NCBI GenBank assembly: GCA_030435675.1
Contig: CM059625.1
Span: 15,190,001 to 15,254,000 of the forward strand
Direction of reading: 5' to 3'
DNA length: 64,000 nt
DNA from: Steinernema hermaphroditum
Lineage: Eukaryota; Nematoda; Chromadorea; Rhabditida; Steinernematidae
Position 1 is the stretch's first letter; every line of letters begins with the position of its first letter. Below, piece after piece: positions 1 to 13,000 of the stretch. Below the pieces are notes generated by a model. It saw only the letters and a list, made by a program, of their open reading frames with translations. It did no database searches and was not told the origin of the DNA. Made by a program: the position numbers and the translations under genes.

Positions 1-981
1 TTCTACGAACTAGGATCGAACGGTCACCACAACTCACCTCACTTCTTCATGAACTCTTATACATAGATTGTCAATACCCAGAAAACAGCCTTTAAGTTGT
101 ATTTCACCTATGGAAAACAAGCTATCCCCCAACGTTCGCAGCGCAAAGAAGGCAGCTCACCTGAGTCCCGTGGAAGGTTCAGGATTATGATTCAGTAAGC
201 GATTAGCGACTACATAGAATGATATCTTCTGGGAATAACGGCAAAAAACGGAACAAAGAGAGTGTTACGCACGTTGCGTTTCTCGTTATTATCATCTGGA
301 ATCCATTGTCTATCGATGCAGACCGGTGGCATCTACGAAGACCTATGACGTCCTCAAAAAAGCTGTCATGTGCGTTTTGTTTACACAGGCTCGCCAAAAG
401 TGGTGACTTCCTAAACAAGTAAGATAAGGAGTAATAGTAGCGCTGCAGTCACGTGAGGCATGTATTCTTCTATTGGGCTCATATATTCCTGCAACCCTTA
501 GGTGCTTAATCCACGACTTCAAAGCAAATGCATCTCTGAGTAATCCCAGCCACGACGCAGCACTTCCACTTCCATAAGGCTACTGAATTATTTAGTACTG
601 ATTTAATGTTTGGGCTTTGTATAGCTAGCTTAATCTAGAAATTATCTAGCCTATGCAAAATGCCGCGAAGCGACGTTGGTTGTGATAGTCCGGCTAAGAC
701 AAAATTTTGCTAAATGACGATGCTGACGTAATTAAAGGCGTAACTTAAATGTCTGCTCAGCTGCTCGAATATTATATATTCTCCCAAGCGCTGTGTCAAT
801 CCGTTTTTTCCACATTCCGATTTATTTTTTCCTAATACGGGCTTGTAGACGATATAAGTGACGCCGAAGGATAGCCAGGGAATAAAGAAGATTATGCCAG
901 ATCATACTTGAATGTTGCGGAATGTCCGGAGCTGCTTTTTGTGCCAACCCAGTCCAAAAAACTCACTGTTTGTCTATTCAG
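1..981. other. no gene resolved; possible intron of the RASEF-type gene
   Basis: Short frames are open on both strands (for example + strand 219-422 and - strand 203-418), but none has a convincing exon pair or recognisable domain. The stretch is most simply a 5' intron or upstream DNA of the Rab gene that follows. Confidence 0.4.
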
Positions 982-2850
982 GTCTAACAAAATCGATAAT
1001 TCAGATCAACTCTGCCGATCTTGAAAGCCATATCCAGCTCAGTCTGAACTCAAAGAACCTAACGTCAGCTAACGTAATCGCTCCGGTTACGCTGCAGGAT
1101 GAACTAACCGTGGCCGCAATGGGCCAAAAGTAAGTGTCACTCGTGATAATTGCCGGGTATTACCAGTCGAGTGCAGGTCTGATAATTATCCGTATACCGT
1201 TGCGAACAGCTTCAACGAAAAGCATTCGTATCTCGAGCGAGAAGTACGCAGTAAGCCCGTCTCTCCACAAGATCAACAGGTAGCTAAAGAAGTCATAATC
1301 TTCTTAGGGCGTTTTCAGTTCGCTGAGGTCATCAAGCGCGCATCAGCCAGTCACATGGATCTTCCACGAGGAGTCTACGACGTGAAAGATATGCGAAAGC
1401 AAGGATGGGAGCCGTCGTTGGCTGATGTAAGTTGGTCAACGAGTTTTCACTAATCGAGGAATGCGTTCTTTCAGGAACTTAAGGCGGCCGAGCATATTCC
1501 AGCTCACGCTTCTCAAGCGGTATTCGAACCTTGAAAACATGACGCATTGCTGAGTTTCAGGATCTCCGCACCCCTGATCGCATCTTTAAGGTCGTCTTCG
1601 TTGGGGATTCAGCCGTAGGCAAGACGTGCTTCTTGCACAGGTAATGCAAATTATACTACGAGGGCGAGTGTTTGTTGTAGATTCTGTCACAATAGATTCA
1701 AGCCACTATTCAACGCCACTATTGGGGTCGATTTTACTGTGAAAACGATCAGACTTAAGGATCGCCTGGTGGCCGTGCAGCTGTGGGACACCGCTGGACA
1801 GGAGCGGTATGTTTATACTATCCCAAGGATCATAAGAATCATAAGCTATTTACAGATTCCGCAGTATTACCAAGCAATATTTCCGCAAAGCGGACGGTGT
1901 CGTTCTTATGTACGATGTCACCTCGGAACAGTCATTTTTGAACGTCCGCAACTGGATCGAATCGGTTCGCACGGGCGTCGACGAAGGATGTGTGATGTGC
2001 CTCGTCGGTAATAAGGTAGCGGTGCTTTGCAGCAACCATCACTTATCGTTGAAATTACAGGTTGACTTGTTTGCAAACAGTGCTTCTCGTCAGCTTACGT
2101 ACGAGCATGGAAGGAAGCTTGCTGAGGTTCGTAGCAATTACTTGGCCTCAAATGCTTTACACCATCATTTTCAGGAGTTCGGGATCATGTTCTTTGAGAC
2201 GAGTGCTGCCACGGGTCATGGAATTGACGAATGCATGCGAGCTATGGCCATGTAAGTAGTTTTTTATGTGATATGTAGTGCAAAGGACGACACAAGGTAG
2301 GACTTAGTAACTAAACACTAAAAAAGTAGATCGATTTCAAATATTGTTAGCTTTCAAAGTCTGACCTCGATCAACAACGAAATTGTCTTACCTTCTTAAG
2401 TGTCTGACTCAAATTGAACTGAAAATTGGCACATAGATAGGCATGTATTATTGATCACTAACCCCAAAAACTTACCAGTCAACTTTGTCAAACCAGGCAC
2501 TGTTTGTGTGTGCATTACTGGGTAATGTGCTCACTGCCATTATTCGGGTTAAGGTTTGAGTCCGCTCTTGACTATTCCCTTTCGGGTCTTGAAATGGCTC
2601 ACAAAAACTTTGAGCAAAAGATTTGCCAGTTCGAGTATCATCATGGACAGGTGTGTATCTAAGTCGACCAGCGTTTAGGGATAAATGGGCCTCGATTTGA
2701 GGCAACCACGTCGCAAGGTTGAGGGGCTTTCCTAAGATACATCCACGTATGTTTAGGCGACTTCAAAAGCGAGAAGAGGACCACCTGGAAGAAGCACTCA
2801 AACTCGAAATGAGCATTCAGAAGACAAAACGCAGCTGGTGCTGCGTCTAA
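982..2850 (+). CDS. rsef-1: RASEF-type Rab GTPase, 3' part (5' end missing)
   Basis: Large Rab-family GTPase of the RASEF type, expected to act in membrane traffic. Exons: about 982-1129 (or from 1005), 1210-1279, 1319-1426, 1475-1519, 1561-1640, 1681-1806, 1856-2015, 2061-2126, 2175-2251 and 2757-2850; every phase fits. The last seven encode a complete G domain: P-loop GDSAVGKT, switch [24 protein letters not shown] and ETSA. The C terminus RSWCCV has two cysteines suited to geranylgeranylation. About 110 residues precede the G domain here, and RASEF proteins carry EF-hands and a coiled coil further upstream; I do not see those, so the 5' exons lie outside the window or in unread introns. 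The acidic-helical tail [13 protein letters not shown] before the cysteines is typical of this group. An ordinary Rab is less likely because of the long in-frame N-terminal part. The symbol is by homology to the C. elegans gene. Confidence 0.92.
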
Positions 2851-4627
2851 CTCTCCTACTCGAATTTTGTCCGCACAGATCATTTGCTTCATTCCATGTA
2901 TGTACAAATTTCGATATGTGTTTCATTTAATAAATCGTTGCGGAATTCAATTTATCACATGATGTTTGATGTTCGCAACATGTGTGTGACAAATCTCCAC
3001 TTGAGCAAATGCCAATGGCGGTCGTTCTTCTTTGTCCTATCGTGCAGCCCGCGTTCTTCCTTTTAGCCGCACGGCGACGATCACGCGAAGCGCGAACGCA
3101 GCTCCCGTGGGACCATTCGTCGCTCACTTTCACTCATATCGCCGCCGTTTTCGTTAGTTCTAACGACGAGATTTCCATCGGGCAGTTGTTGTGAAACAAA
3201 CAGCGGAACAGTGACGGCCAAACAAGTGGGTGTCTCTGAAGATGGAGTTGTTTAGGCGGAGTAAACAGTGGGCATTTTGGAAGTGGTGGTCTACGATCGA
3301 GCAGTCAAGAAGTTCAAGAAATGAAAGCGTACTCGATATTCTACTTTCTCTATTGGATGACCCTTCCTTAGTGATGTTCGATTGTGTCATGCATAAATAT
3401 CTGTTCTGATCTCTATTTTCAGAATGTTTAAATACTTTTAAAACGAATTCGCACTCATATTATGACATGATATCATGGAGAATCAGACAGAAACCGTTGA
3501 AAACTTGTCAAGGGAATGATATAACAATTCTTCTTCAGTTCGTTCATCGTGCATATCTAATTATAGAACGCATCTTTTGTCATAAAACTCTACTGTTCTA
3601 ATTGGTATATCTAAAATTTTGTTCATCGGAGGCTAAAGTGTGACAGTATGAAACGGAAGACAGAATTAGCCTGTTGCGGCTACTTCTTTTGTCGTCTCTT
3701 TATTTACTGTTGTCGCCATATGCTTTATTTTTTGCGGGAAACCTTTTAATATTAAAGACCCTGAAGTCACCGGAACTCAAACGAGCAGTGACGTAGCTTT
3801 TTCACTCGAGCAGCTTCGAACAACAAGCCATGACAAACGACATTAATAAACGTATACATAATAAAAAGGTAAGCGGCTTATTTATGTTCCTCTTCGTCGA
3901 GCGACTGTATCTTGTTTTCTGTTCCCTTCTTGGCTAGTTATTTTTGAGCACGGTGACACTACGATCCGGAAATACGAAAGCGAATGAGGAAATGAAGGGA
4001 TATACGTGAGCGTTTGTCCCCGGAACCTGCACTTTTGACATTTTTTTATGTTTGACAATTGTCGCATTCTGTTTACCTTAGTTTATTTGATGAATATTTG
4101 AGGTAGAATTACGTGAATGGTGACACGTTTTGCCGGTTTTTTGTGATAATTGAAATGTAATTTTCTCCATAAAGGACATTTCATGGACATTTCTGGGATG
4201 CATCAACAAAGAACATGAAATATGCTCTGCATATGTGATGGCCGATTTGCCGCCATACCAGCCCCCTTAGTCGTCGTCAGGAAATAGAAGACGCCATCCT
4301 GCGCCCACCTCCTTCGTGATTTGATATGTGGGCCTCTTAATCGACATGTCGTTTTCTTCTTAATGCACACGTTACTACGGGTTTCTGCTATCCTTTCGAA
4401 TTTCCAGTCATAAATCGTTAAATGATTGATGATTTTGATACAAATGGATGTTTCAGGAAGTACATCTCTGTGACAAGATTTCCACCCATATTCGAGCTGA
4501 TCTGTTAGGTTGCATCGCACTACAAGCCCCTAGAAACATACAGGCCACGTAACAGCAAAGCACTCGGGGAGGGAATTCATTCATTTGTAGTTCTGCCTTA
4601 TCAGATAACAACAAACAATGGGCATCG
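2851..4627. other. intergenic, nothing convincing
   Basis: AT-rich DNA. The open frames at 2927-3390 and 4203-4635 overlap each other on both strands and have no splice-supported structure or domain. Nothing else was recognised. Confidence 0.5.
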
Positions 4628-4701
4628 GCCGCCATAGCTCAGTCGGTTAGAGCGTGGGTCTAATAAGCCCAAGGTCGCAGGTTCGACCCCTGCTGGCGGC
4701 A
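4628..4701 (+). tRNA. tRNA-Ile (anticodon AAU)
   Basis: Full cloverleaf, 74 bases, no intron. The acceptor arms GCCGCCA and TGGCGGC pair fully. The D arm is GCTC/GAGC. The anticodon arm TGGGT/GCCCA encloses loop CTAATAA, which puts AAT at positions 34-36 and reads isoleucine. The T arm is GCAGG/CCTGC around TTCGACC. The discriminator base is A. The internal A box (TAGCTCAGTCGG) and B box (GGTTCGACCCC) fit RNA polymerase III promoters. Confidence 0.97.
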
Positions 4702-5495
4702 AATCTTTTTCTCGTTGCGAAGTTGCCTCACATGTCTGATTAGAATTTATCTTCCTCAAATTACTGACCCTATGGATTGGCTCCGTTCGTGGATATCTTT
4801 ATCGGCGAATCAAGTTCTTCAAAATGTTGACACCATGATATCATTTGCCGTGATGTTATTTGCCGATTTATTTATTTACTCCTGCATTTCCACATTTAAT
4901 GCATACAAGAAATCCCGGAAGTTCTTTCGATACAACTGAATGTTAAATGAAAAGCAAGAATTTTCAGGAATTCATTCTTGACAACATTATTTAAAGCTGC
5001 TGAAAGCTCTTATGTTTTCGAGTTCATAAATAAGTTATTGTTGACTTTGAGAAAAGTCCAAATAAAGACACCTTCGGCATCATGAATTTTTCAAATGTTT
5101 GTGTTTACTATCCCGCATTTCGGTTCCCGACTATGTTGGTCAGCGCAATAAGCGCTAAAATATCTTCAGGGACCTTTTGTAAACATAATTCTTTTAAACA
5201 ACGGCCAATACCGTCTTTCTGTCAGTATAAATCGATCCACAAGAACTAATAAGTGTCGAAATGAAAATCGTTAGTTACAGTGTCGACTCCATTAGCCGTT
5301 AAAATCATATGTAACACATGTTCAAATTTCACTGCTCAAGAAGATGTAACGCCCATCAACAAACACATTGTTTTTTTGCGCCGAAAAAAATCTTTCAGCC
5401 ATTTCTCTAAGGCGTAATATCTTCCACGGACGATAACTACGTCAGTGCACTAAAAAATTGATTTATTAACATCGAGATTTGATCTTTGCTCCTTT
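4702..5495. other. intergenic; one doubtful 55-codon frame
   Basis: A + strand frame from an ATG near 4772 to 4939 encodes a short hydrophobic peptide that could be a membrane segment. No flanking exon, domain or clear regulatory signal supports it. Nothing was seen in the remainder. Confidence 0.4.
4706..4710 (+). terminator. RNA polymerase III terminator of tRNA-Ile
   Basis: A run of five T starts five bases after the tRNA 3' end, as expected for Pol III termination. Confidence 0.85.
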
Positions 5496-5891
5496 TTATG
5501 CGATCCTAAGTGTATATTCAAGTGCATAAAATGGTCTTTTACGGGCATTACCATTGTCCTGGGCCAAATAGAACGCTACAGCGTAATGAGGCATGTCTGA
5601 ATTGTTTTCGAAATAGACGACCGAAGTTCCAATGCATTTTAAATGGAGCCAAGGTAATTTGGTGTGATGGTCGTCGTCGCCAGTTTTTTTTGGTGCCACG
5701 ACGCATACGCCCAAATTAGCATCTTGTGGCGGCGACATGTCAGACAGTTTCCGGATGTGTCCATTTTGCATCGTTCGCAGAATCGGCGACGAGGGCCAAT
5801 TCGCCGTGGAGCCATTAGTTCAAATGGCGTGAAAGGTGTGACTGCAAATCAGAAAGAAATAATCTTTTCCGGCATAATGGGATACGATTAG
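5496..5891. other. ambiguous coding-like stretch with CxxC pairs on both strands
   Basis: On the - strand, 5496-5771 is open for 91 codons, and an overlapping - frame from about 5890 reads CERCKMDTSGNCLTC, a four-cysteine zinc-knuckle-like pattern. On the + strand, 5510-5719 is open and carries EACLNCF, followed by a possible intron (donor GTAATT after the AAG near 5653, acceptor ATTAG near 5720) and another CxxC (MCPFC). I cannot decide which strand is real, and I recognise no family. Confidence 0.25.
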
Positions 5892-8420
5892 ACCTGTAGC
5901 CGATGCAACGTAGCCAGGTGCAAAAATTGACGATCATCCTGTCTTACTGTAAGCCTACTGAACTTAATCGATTAAGGACATCATATTTCTTTTCGGAATG
6001 AGCGGACAATAACTAACCTACACATGAAGTGGTTGAGCGGACCGCCGGTTTTTGGGCGTCGCGCTACAGTAGGAGCACCGTCGTATGCGCATATGATATT
6101 CTGCGACCTTTTCCGGGTTTTTTTCAAAAGTGCATGAATAGACAAAGACTTTTTATAGCATTACATTAACTAATTGAACCTATCGATATGCATGTGGAGC
6201 AATGGACTGATGCAATTAGAATTAAATCAAACATCCATTACCGCACACCCTCTATCCGGCGCGATGTGTAGATGGAATGGCATGACCGTAATTAGTTTCT
6301 TGTGCGAAGTAATCTTTGTTCTGATGCTTTCTTAATGCCTTTTTTGGGCTACATGGCGTCATGGCTATTTGGGAAATGGTGTGGCGGTTTTATAAATGAC
6401 CCTGATATGATAATATCTTCAGGGAATGCTGAGTATGGTGGTTTCTCATTTGCGGGTAAAGAGCATTATCGTATCGGTAAGCTATGATAGCAGTGATTTC
6501 AAAGAGTGAATGATGTTTCGTATTATTCTTCCGGCTTCTGTATGACATAAGTCATATTGATTCAGTACAAATGATTACGGATTTACTACCTCATACTAGC
6601 TAACTGAACCAAGATCCATGTTCATTTCTTCTTATAGAAACTGTTAAGAAATTCTTATACTTATTTGCTTTGAACTTTTAAGTTGATGTCTTAAGCAGAC
6701 AGACCGATCTCTGTCTTATTTTCCCCGTGGGGCTAACACTGACTGTGTCTTTGATGGTTCCGCCATCTAATTTTAAAAATTAGATATTATCATTCTTGCA
6801 CTGATCTTTGGGGCCTATAGAGGTCTACAATTTTGACCTTCAACGAAAACCCATAATTCGCGATCGCCGTTGCATTGGGAGAACCCTGCAATTCGGAACG
6901 CTAGCGTTGATTGTTTCGCAGTGGTGAACCGCTGGCCACCAGTACCTTCACGCGTTATTTTCGTTTCATTCGTCACGGTTCGCTTGGTCTGTTCCGATAT
7001 AATTCGACAAAAACAGCACTTTAATCGCCAGTAGACAAAATCATAAGCGGCCGAGTCCAAACACGTGAGTGCGCGTCGATATGAACGCATTCGAGCGACC
7101 ACGAATGTGTAACTTGAAAAATATTCACCGGTAAACCACTCAAATTTTCCTTAAAAGTGGCTTATCTGCTACGGAGCGACAAACCGACTCATGGCCTATG
7201 AAGTGAAAAAAGTGAAAAATCGGTCGTGATCAATGAGCTCTATCGGAGTCCAACTTCATTCCACTCCCTTACTTTTCGATTGGTGCTGCTGTCAGTGGCT
7301 TCTATAGAAGCGTGCTGATGCTGGTGAAAAGGGGAGAGGACCAGATCGTCTCCTCTCATTTAAGTTAAGAGGCGCCGCGAGACATTTTTTGTGCTGGCAA
7401 TTAAACGCCGGGCCACTGCGTGTATGGTGTTGCCCTCGTGCGTCTCTCCTGAAGCCCCTCCGTCGGACGCTTCGCCTTCTCAGGGTGGCCCAAAATGGTA
7501 TCGCCTCGACGACGACTATTTAGTGTGTGTTGTTCTCAACAGCCAATATCCGAAGTAGTCATTGACGGTCTCCGGGGACAATTCGACAATTCACTCGCCG
7601 CTCCTTTTTGGTGGCCTCTCGCACTCCTCCGGAGGGGTGTGATAGGCCCGGAGGCGGTCTCCGGCGGCGTCCTCGCCGCGTGTGCTCAACGTCGCGTCTC
7701 TACGCGTCAAAAATGGCCGCCTTCCCCCTTTTTGGCCCCGTAGCCCCCTTCGGATGAACTCATTCCGCGCTCTTTTGCACCCGGAGGAGGTGTGCGATGA
7801 GGCGGTACCCACTTTCCCAAATTAAGTTGACTCACGGATTACTGTAGTCATTAGCCCATAAGCGTTCATGTACTCTGGGAGTAGTTTTTATTGTTCGCTC
7901 CCAGGAGTGCCGCTAAAAAGCACAACTGAGTGCAGTACTAGTAGAATATGCAAAAAGGGGGAGGTGCTCTGAAAGGCCACTCCGCCAGGTTCAGTCCTAT
8001 AAGGAACACACTTAATGGATTGTGTCGTTTTGTGTACACTTATCGCTTTCTCGACGCGATATTTATGACATCTTGCATACGCACGTTAAGTGGCATTATG
8101 CAGTCGTATGAATATTTAAGTGTTCTCACTGTGTTCTCTTCTTGGAGTTTCCTCGCCGTCAAGAACGCATCGGCCAATGTCGTCCACGTGACGGCAGCCC
8201 TTCAAAAATTGTGACACCTCTGTCTGCGACACCTTTATATTTACATTTGCCCACGTTAATACGATCGACGTCGGCACTCATCTTATAAGTGTTTCATTTC
8301 ATTCAGTCTTCTGTGGGCGTTAAGGAATACGTCCAGAATGACGCGACAGGTGTGGCCTATAATACGCTTCCTTCTATCCTTTTTACATTGAATGATAACG
8401 AGTGATTAATAACCTTTCAG
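5892..8420. other. intergenic; GC-rich patch at about 7.44-7.80 kb
   Basis: 6302-6487 (+) is open and ends at a GTAAGC-type donor, but it has no partner exon. 7440-7800 is clearly more GC-rich than its surroundings and open in several frames on both strands, which could be a promoter or first-exon island. 7948-8214 (+) is an unsupported frame. No RNA gene or repeat was recognised. Confidence 0.35.
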
Positions 8421-9809
8421 AAATTAGCTTCTATTAAGCTTATTCGCTTATTACCAAAATCCGTCAAGATGAACATGGCAAGAATTCGACATATCATGGA
8501 GATGAGGCGGGCCAGCAAGGCGCCCCCTCTCCTGCCAAAATTGAAAAGGTATGTGGTCACATGTTAAGTGGATATAAACGGAAGCATGCCAGAGGCTTTC
8601 CCCATGTTGTGGCAACACAGAGCAAGAAGGTGCTTAGTTATTACAAGGTGCTCTTTTGTTTGTTTTGTGGAGTGACGTGTTTGCCGCGAACAAAAGTGTT
8701 GCCAAAGAGAGAGTTTTGGAATATTCTAGGGCATCAGTTAAGAGATCACGAGCTCTATTAATGTAAAAAATGGATAACAGATTGACACGAAATATGATTG
8801 TTTCGCACCCCGGTAGCTTGCGAGTTAGAGATATATAAAAATGCTGCGAGTTCCGATGGTTTTCAAGATGACTGCGGTGACGGTTATCACTGGACAGGAG
8901 ACAAAATATTCGTTTTTTGCCAACGAGGAACTACTCATACGAAGTGCGCTACCCTCATAACAAAAAAGCCATCAACACTTATAATGATAAGCCTTCAAAA
9001 AAAGACATTTGCCATGAATATGTGCATATCATTATCGTCCTTACTGCGGTCAGCTGTGCCGTCTATCTCTTCGTTTATTTTTTTATATGTACTTTTCCCT
9101 CATAGACCATTAGATCTCTCCAGCGCCGCAGTTGCCAGGAAAACAGCAATCTGTATCAGAGAAGGTGCCCAACACAGTGCACATGTCACAGTTGACGAAT
9201 TATTCTTCCGAGACAGGCCACTCTTTGAAAGGACATGTCTCGCCCAATTTTACGATGACGCCGTTTCCTAAGTGATTTTCGCCAAGTAACTATATGTCCC
9301 TGAGGGACGGCGGGATCGCCGCTAGAGACAATGTTCCAAACGTTCATTCGAGCCATGGGTTTGCCTTTTTAGATACATTTAGGTTGCAACAAAGATGACA
9401 AAAAACGAACATAAAGGATTAACAGCCTAAATGAATAACAGCTCATAAGTTGGACCTAAGATTGGCAACAGTCTTTTAGTTATTGTCGCCCAGAAATCTC
9501 GAGTATCTTTGGAGAAACCTTTGCTAAAGTCCATCGTTTCTTTGAAGAAGTCTTTCAATCAGTCGAATCGTCTGCTCACTCTCTCTGAGGTTAGATGAAT
9601 GAGTTGTGTGAGCGGTCGTGGTTTACACAATGATCACCTGGTTCACAGAAAGCCTGCAACACCAAGGTTCCCGTAATTCCATCCAGCTGGAGAAGAGGCT
9701 TATCACCTATCAACCACCCGAACCGAAGATTCGCCGCAACGCAGACGTCTCTGCCGAACGCAAGAACCGCTACACTGCGCCGCGCTCCGACGCATTGCCT
9801 CCACTTTAA
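8421..9809 (+). CDS. candidate exons of an unknown basic protein (or 5' copine exons)
   Basis: Pieces that fit each other in phase: about 8421-8551 (reads RIRHIMEMRRASKAPPLL, donor GTATGT, phase 2); about 8899-9048 (NYSYEVRYPHNKK to HIIIVLTA, donor GTCAGC, phase 0); from 9108 after a strong pyrimidine-rich acceptor (TIRSPAPQLPGKQQ then NYSSETGHSLKGH); and a terminal frame to 9807-9809 (YQPPEPKIRRNADVS, stop TAA) usable from an acceptor near 9684. The peptides are basic, polar and probably disordered. No domain is recognised. They precede the copine on the same strand and could be its long N-terminal exons or a separate short gene. Individual exons are credible; the chain is a proposal. Confidence 0.4.
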
Positions 9810-10051
9810 CCAGTCTCTCCGTAGCTTTGAGTCACATGTACACTGATGACATTGCTGAACTCTACTCGAATCTACTCTCTTTGTGTCAATAGGTGTTTCC
9901 CATGAAACTCCAGTTCATGTGTTACCCAAAAAACGCAGCAATTTGAAATGTAAAAGAGAGTGATCGAAAGTGTTCCAGATGTCCTCTAAACACATGCTTG
10001 TCATGTCATGTCATCTCAAAATCCAAAATATTTGACTTTTTATATATGCAG

Positions 10052-13000
10052 ATAAACCGGGCTCCGGCCTCGAAAATGAGCAAAACATTCTGCCAGGCAA
10101 GAAAGAGGCACCCGGCTTTGATTCAAATTACAAAACCCTTTTCTCCTTGTTAACCAAATTAGAAATGTGCATGCATGAATATAATAAAGACTAGGTCCTC
10201 AAAAATGAGTACCAGTCACCGTACTAATTACTGCATTGCCTTCAGGTCCGTAGACGAACGTCGACAAGGTGGTCCACGGGATTTTCTGGACATCCACTTG
10301 AGGATACGGTAACATGCGACATTGCCGAATGTGCGAGTAATATGGCTATTTAGGGATCTACAAGTAAACATGGGCACTAGCGAGTCGGTTGTTTGTATTT
10401 TCTACGAAGCGGAGGGGGGCGCCCAAGGGCCTTGGAAAATGGTTTGCACCCATTGTTCCCATACATCAAGTCAATTGTTGCTTTTAAGTGCACAGCCACC
10501 GACGTCCTAGCGAAAGTAAGGAGTCACGACCTACTGAATGCTTTCTGCGTTGAATACGAGTTTGATCAGTTTCAACAGATCAAGCTTGAAATGTCAGTCT
10601 TTTCCATATCAAGTTCAATAATTACATATTGTGCTTAGCTGTGACTGGACTGAGGAAACAGTTGTCGTACTCGGGTACACCACCTTCACCGTTGCTGAGT
10701 TGGTTACGTCAGCGAAGGAGCCCGTCACGCGCAAAGTCATGTAAGTTCGGATGCTTCCGTTTCCTGCCAGGATAAGAAAACAGACCAAAAGTCAAAGAGT
10801 AAATGCGAAAAAAACACATTTTTCTTGTTCCAACTTCTTTGGAAGACTTCGCTTGACAGCAACGCTCAATAACAAAGCTTCCTTCCTGCCTTTTTCAGAG
10901 ACTGTTTCTTTTAGAGTGTCTGTGTTCATGATTTTAAATGTTATTGACAGTTATCTAAATAACCTGATATAACTGAGATCTGTATTTTGTGCTTTGCAAA
11001 AGAGGGATAGATATCAGTTAAATTCCATGCGAATGGTGATGACTTGGAATAATGACAGTGACTCCCTTCCAGCAATGAGGAAACGGGCGAGTTTGTGGCA
11101 CACGCGCTGATATCCTGTGCACCTCGAGTTCGACAGACTCCGGTTCTGGTCCAGTTCATGGCTCGCAATATCTCAAAGAAAGTCGCAGGGGAAAGTGGCA
11201 CCATTATGTTTCAAGTGTACCGTATCGAGAACAACGACGACCGAACGCTATTGTACCGAAGCGAAAATTCGAAGAACGGGGCCAAGGTGCTGTGGAGACA
11301 CTTCACTTTGCAGCATGGCGACATCGCGGATACCGTTGATCGGTTTGCGCAGAGAATTCAACTGAGAATTGTCCATTATAATATCTTGTTTAGTCAAATT
11401 GAAATCGTCTGCTACTGTCGTGACGAAAAAGGAAAACGCTCAGTCATTGGCCAGTTCCAAACGGAATACAGCGCCCTCATCAACGGATCGTCGATTCAAA
11501 ATCTATACCATGTAATGTATTCACCGAAAATTCGTCCCTTATTCGGGCAATTTAGTTGATTAACGGCCTGAAGAGCAACAAGAAGTCCTGCGGCACTTTC
11601 GAGATCGTTCGATGCACGGACGTCACCGTGCACACTTTTCTCGATTATGTTATCTCAGGGTAGGCAGAGTCTAAGGAGAATTATTCATAAACGGTCCGCA
11701 CTTTTTAGGGCGAACGTGCATTTGGCATTCGCGATCGATTTTTCCTGTTCCGAAAATGAGACTGAACAGCCGGGGATCAGAAATTTTTACGAGGATGTCG
11801 AGTTCGTCGTTCGAACACTTGCGCAACAGTTCCAGGAGTATGATCCGTAAGGAGAAGAAAGGGGATGAGATATAAACAACTCTGAATTTAAGGTCTAATC
11901 AGTTCGCTGCCTTTGGATTTGGAGCCAAAATCCCGCCGCTCTACAGGGAGTCCCAGGAGTTCTGCCTGGTGAGTAGCATAAAAAAGGGCATCTGCTTCAG
12001 TATGCTTTAAAAATTCGTAGATACACATCTGTAAACAGAAGAAATGAGATTTTCTCCACAGCCACTCGAGGCAGTGCTTGCCTGTTATTGTAGAGATCTT
12101 TGAAAAGCAGAGATCTTGCTTCTTGTTGCCAATTCATAATTCACAAAGTTTCGCTTATAAATAATGTAGGACGTGCTGTAGAAAACAGATTTTGTAGTCC
12201 CTTCACTTACATTAATGGTAATCGATGACAACAAAGAGCAATATACATTTCACATATGCCTTTTTTCCCATAACATAACATATCACGAACATACACAGTT
12301 AATTTGACTAAAAGATAGCTTTGTCTGTACTTCATTCATACCCAATTTCAGTCGCTTGACACCGATCCAAACTGTCGAGGCACGGACGGCATCATGACCG
12401 CATTCACCACGGCGCTGTCTAGCGTGAAACCAATCTCTAACGCTCACTTCGCGCACGTCATCTACTACGTGTCAAAGTAAAGCATTCCTCGGCAACGCTC
12501 TAATATTCATCGGATGACATGCGTTCAGACTTGCTCAGCATTCGCACTCTCGTGGGAACAGCGGACGTCCACAGTACTATGTACTCACCATCATCACCAA
12601 GGGGTGTATCAAAGATCTCAAGGAGACGATTCAAGCGATCATCTTTGCGTCGAGGGCGCCGATTTCGGTCTTATTCGTGGGTGTTGGAAATGGCCCGTTT
12701 TCCGATTTGGAAAGGCTCGGATCGGCTGGATCGCGATTGGCTTTTCAAGGACGTAAGGCGGAGAGAGATGTTGTGCAGGTGAGAAGTCCTTCAGGGTCAT
12801 ATATCGTTAGCCAACAAAGCGGAAATATCCCATAAAAGCATCCATTGTTATTCAAAAAACCGAGCGAACGATTTGATGGACCGTGTCGTAGTCCATCAAG
12901 CCGCCGTTCTGAAAAAATACCCAGTGTTACATACGCTCTTGCCTATCATTCAATACCGAGATTTCAGTTTGCGGCCATAAACGCCCAGACGATATCAGAC

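Noticed and set aside
7495..7812. Frames of 73-82 codons in a GC-rich patch
   Set aside because: Stop-poor because of composition; no splice signals or recognisable peptide.
8798..9271. + strand open frame of 157 codons
   Set aside because: It runs across a better-supported splice pair (donor after 9048, acceptor before 9108) in another frame and has no domain.
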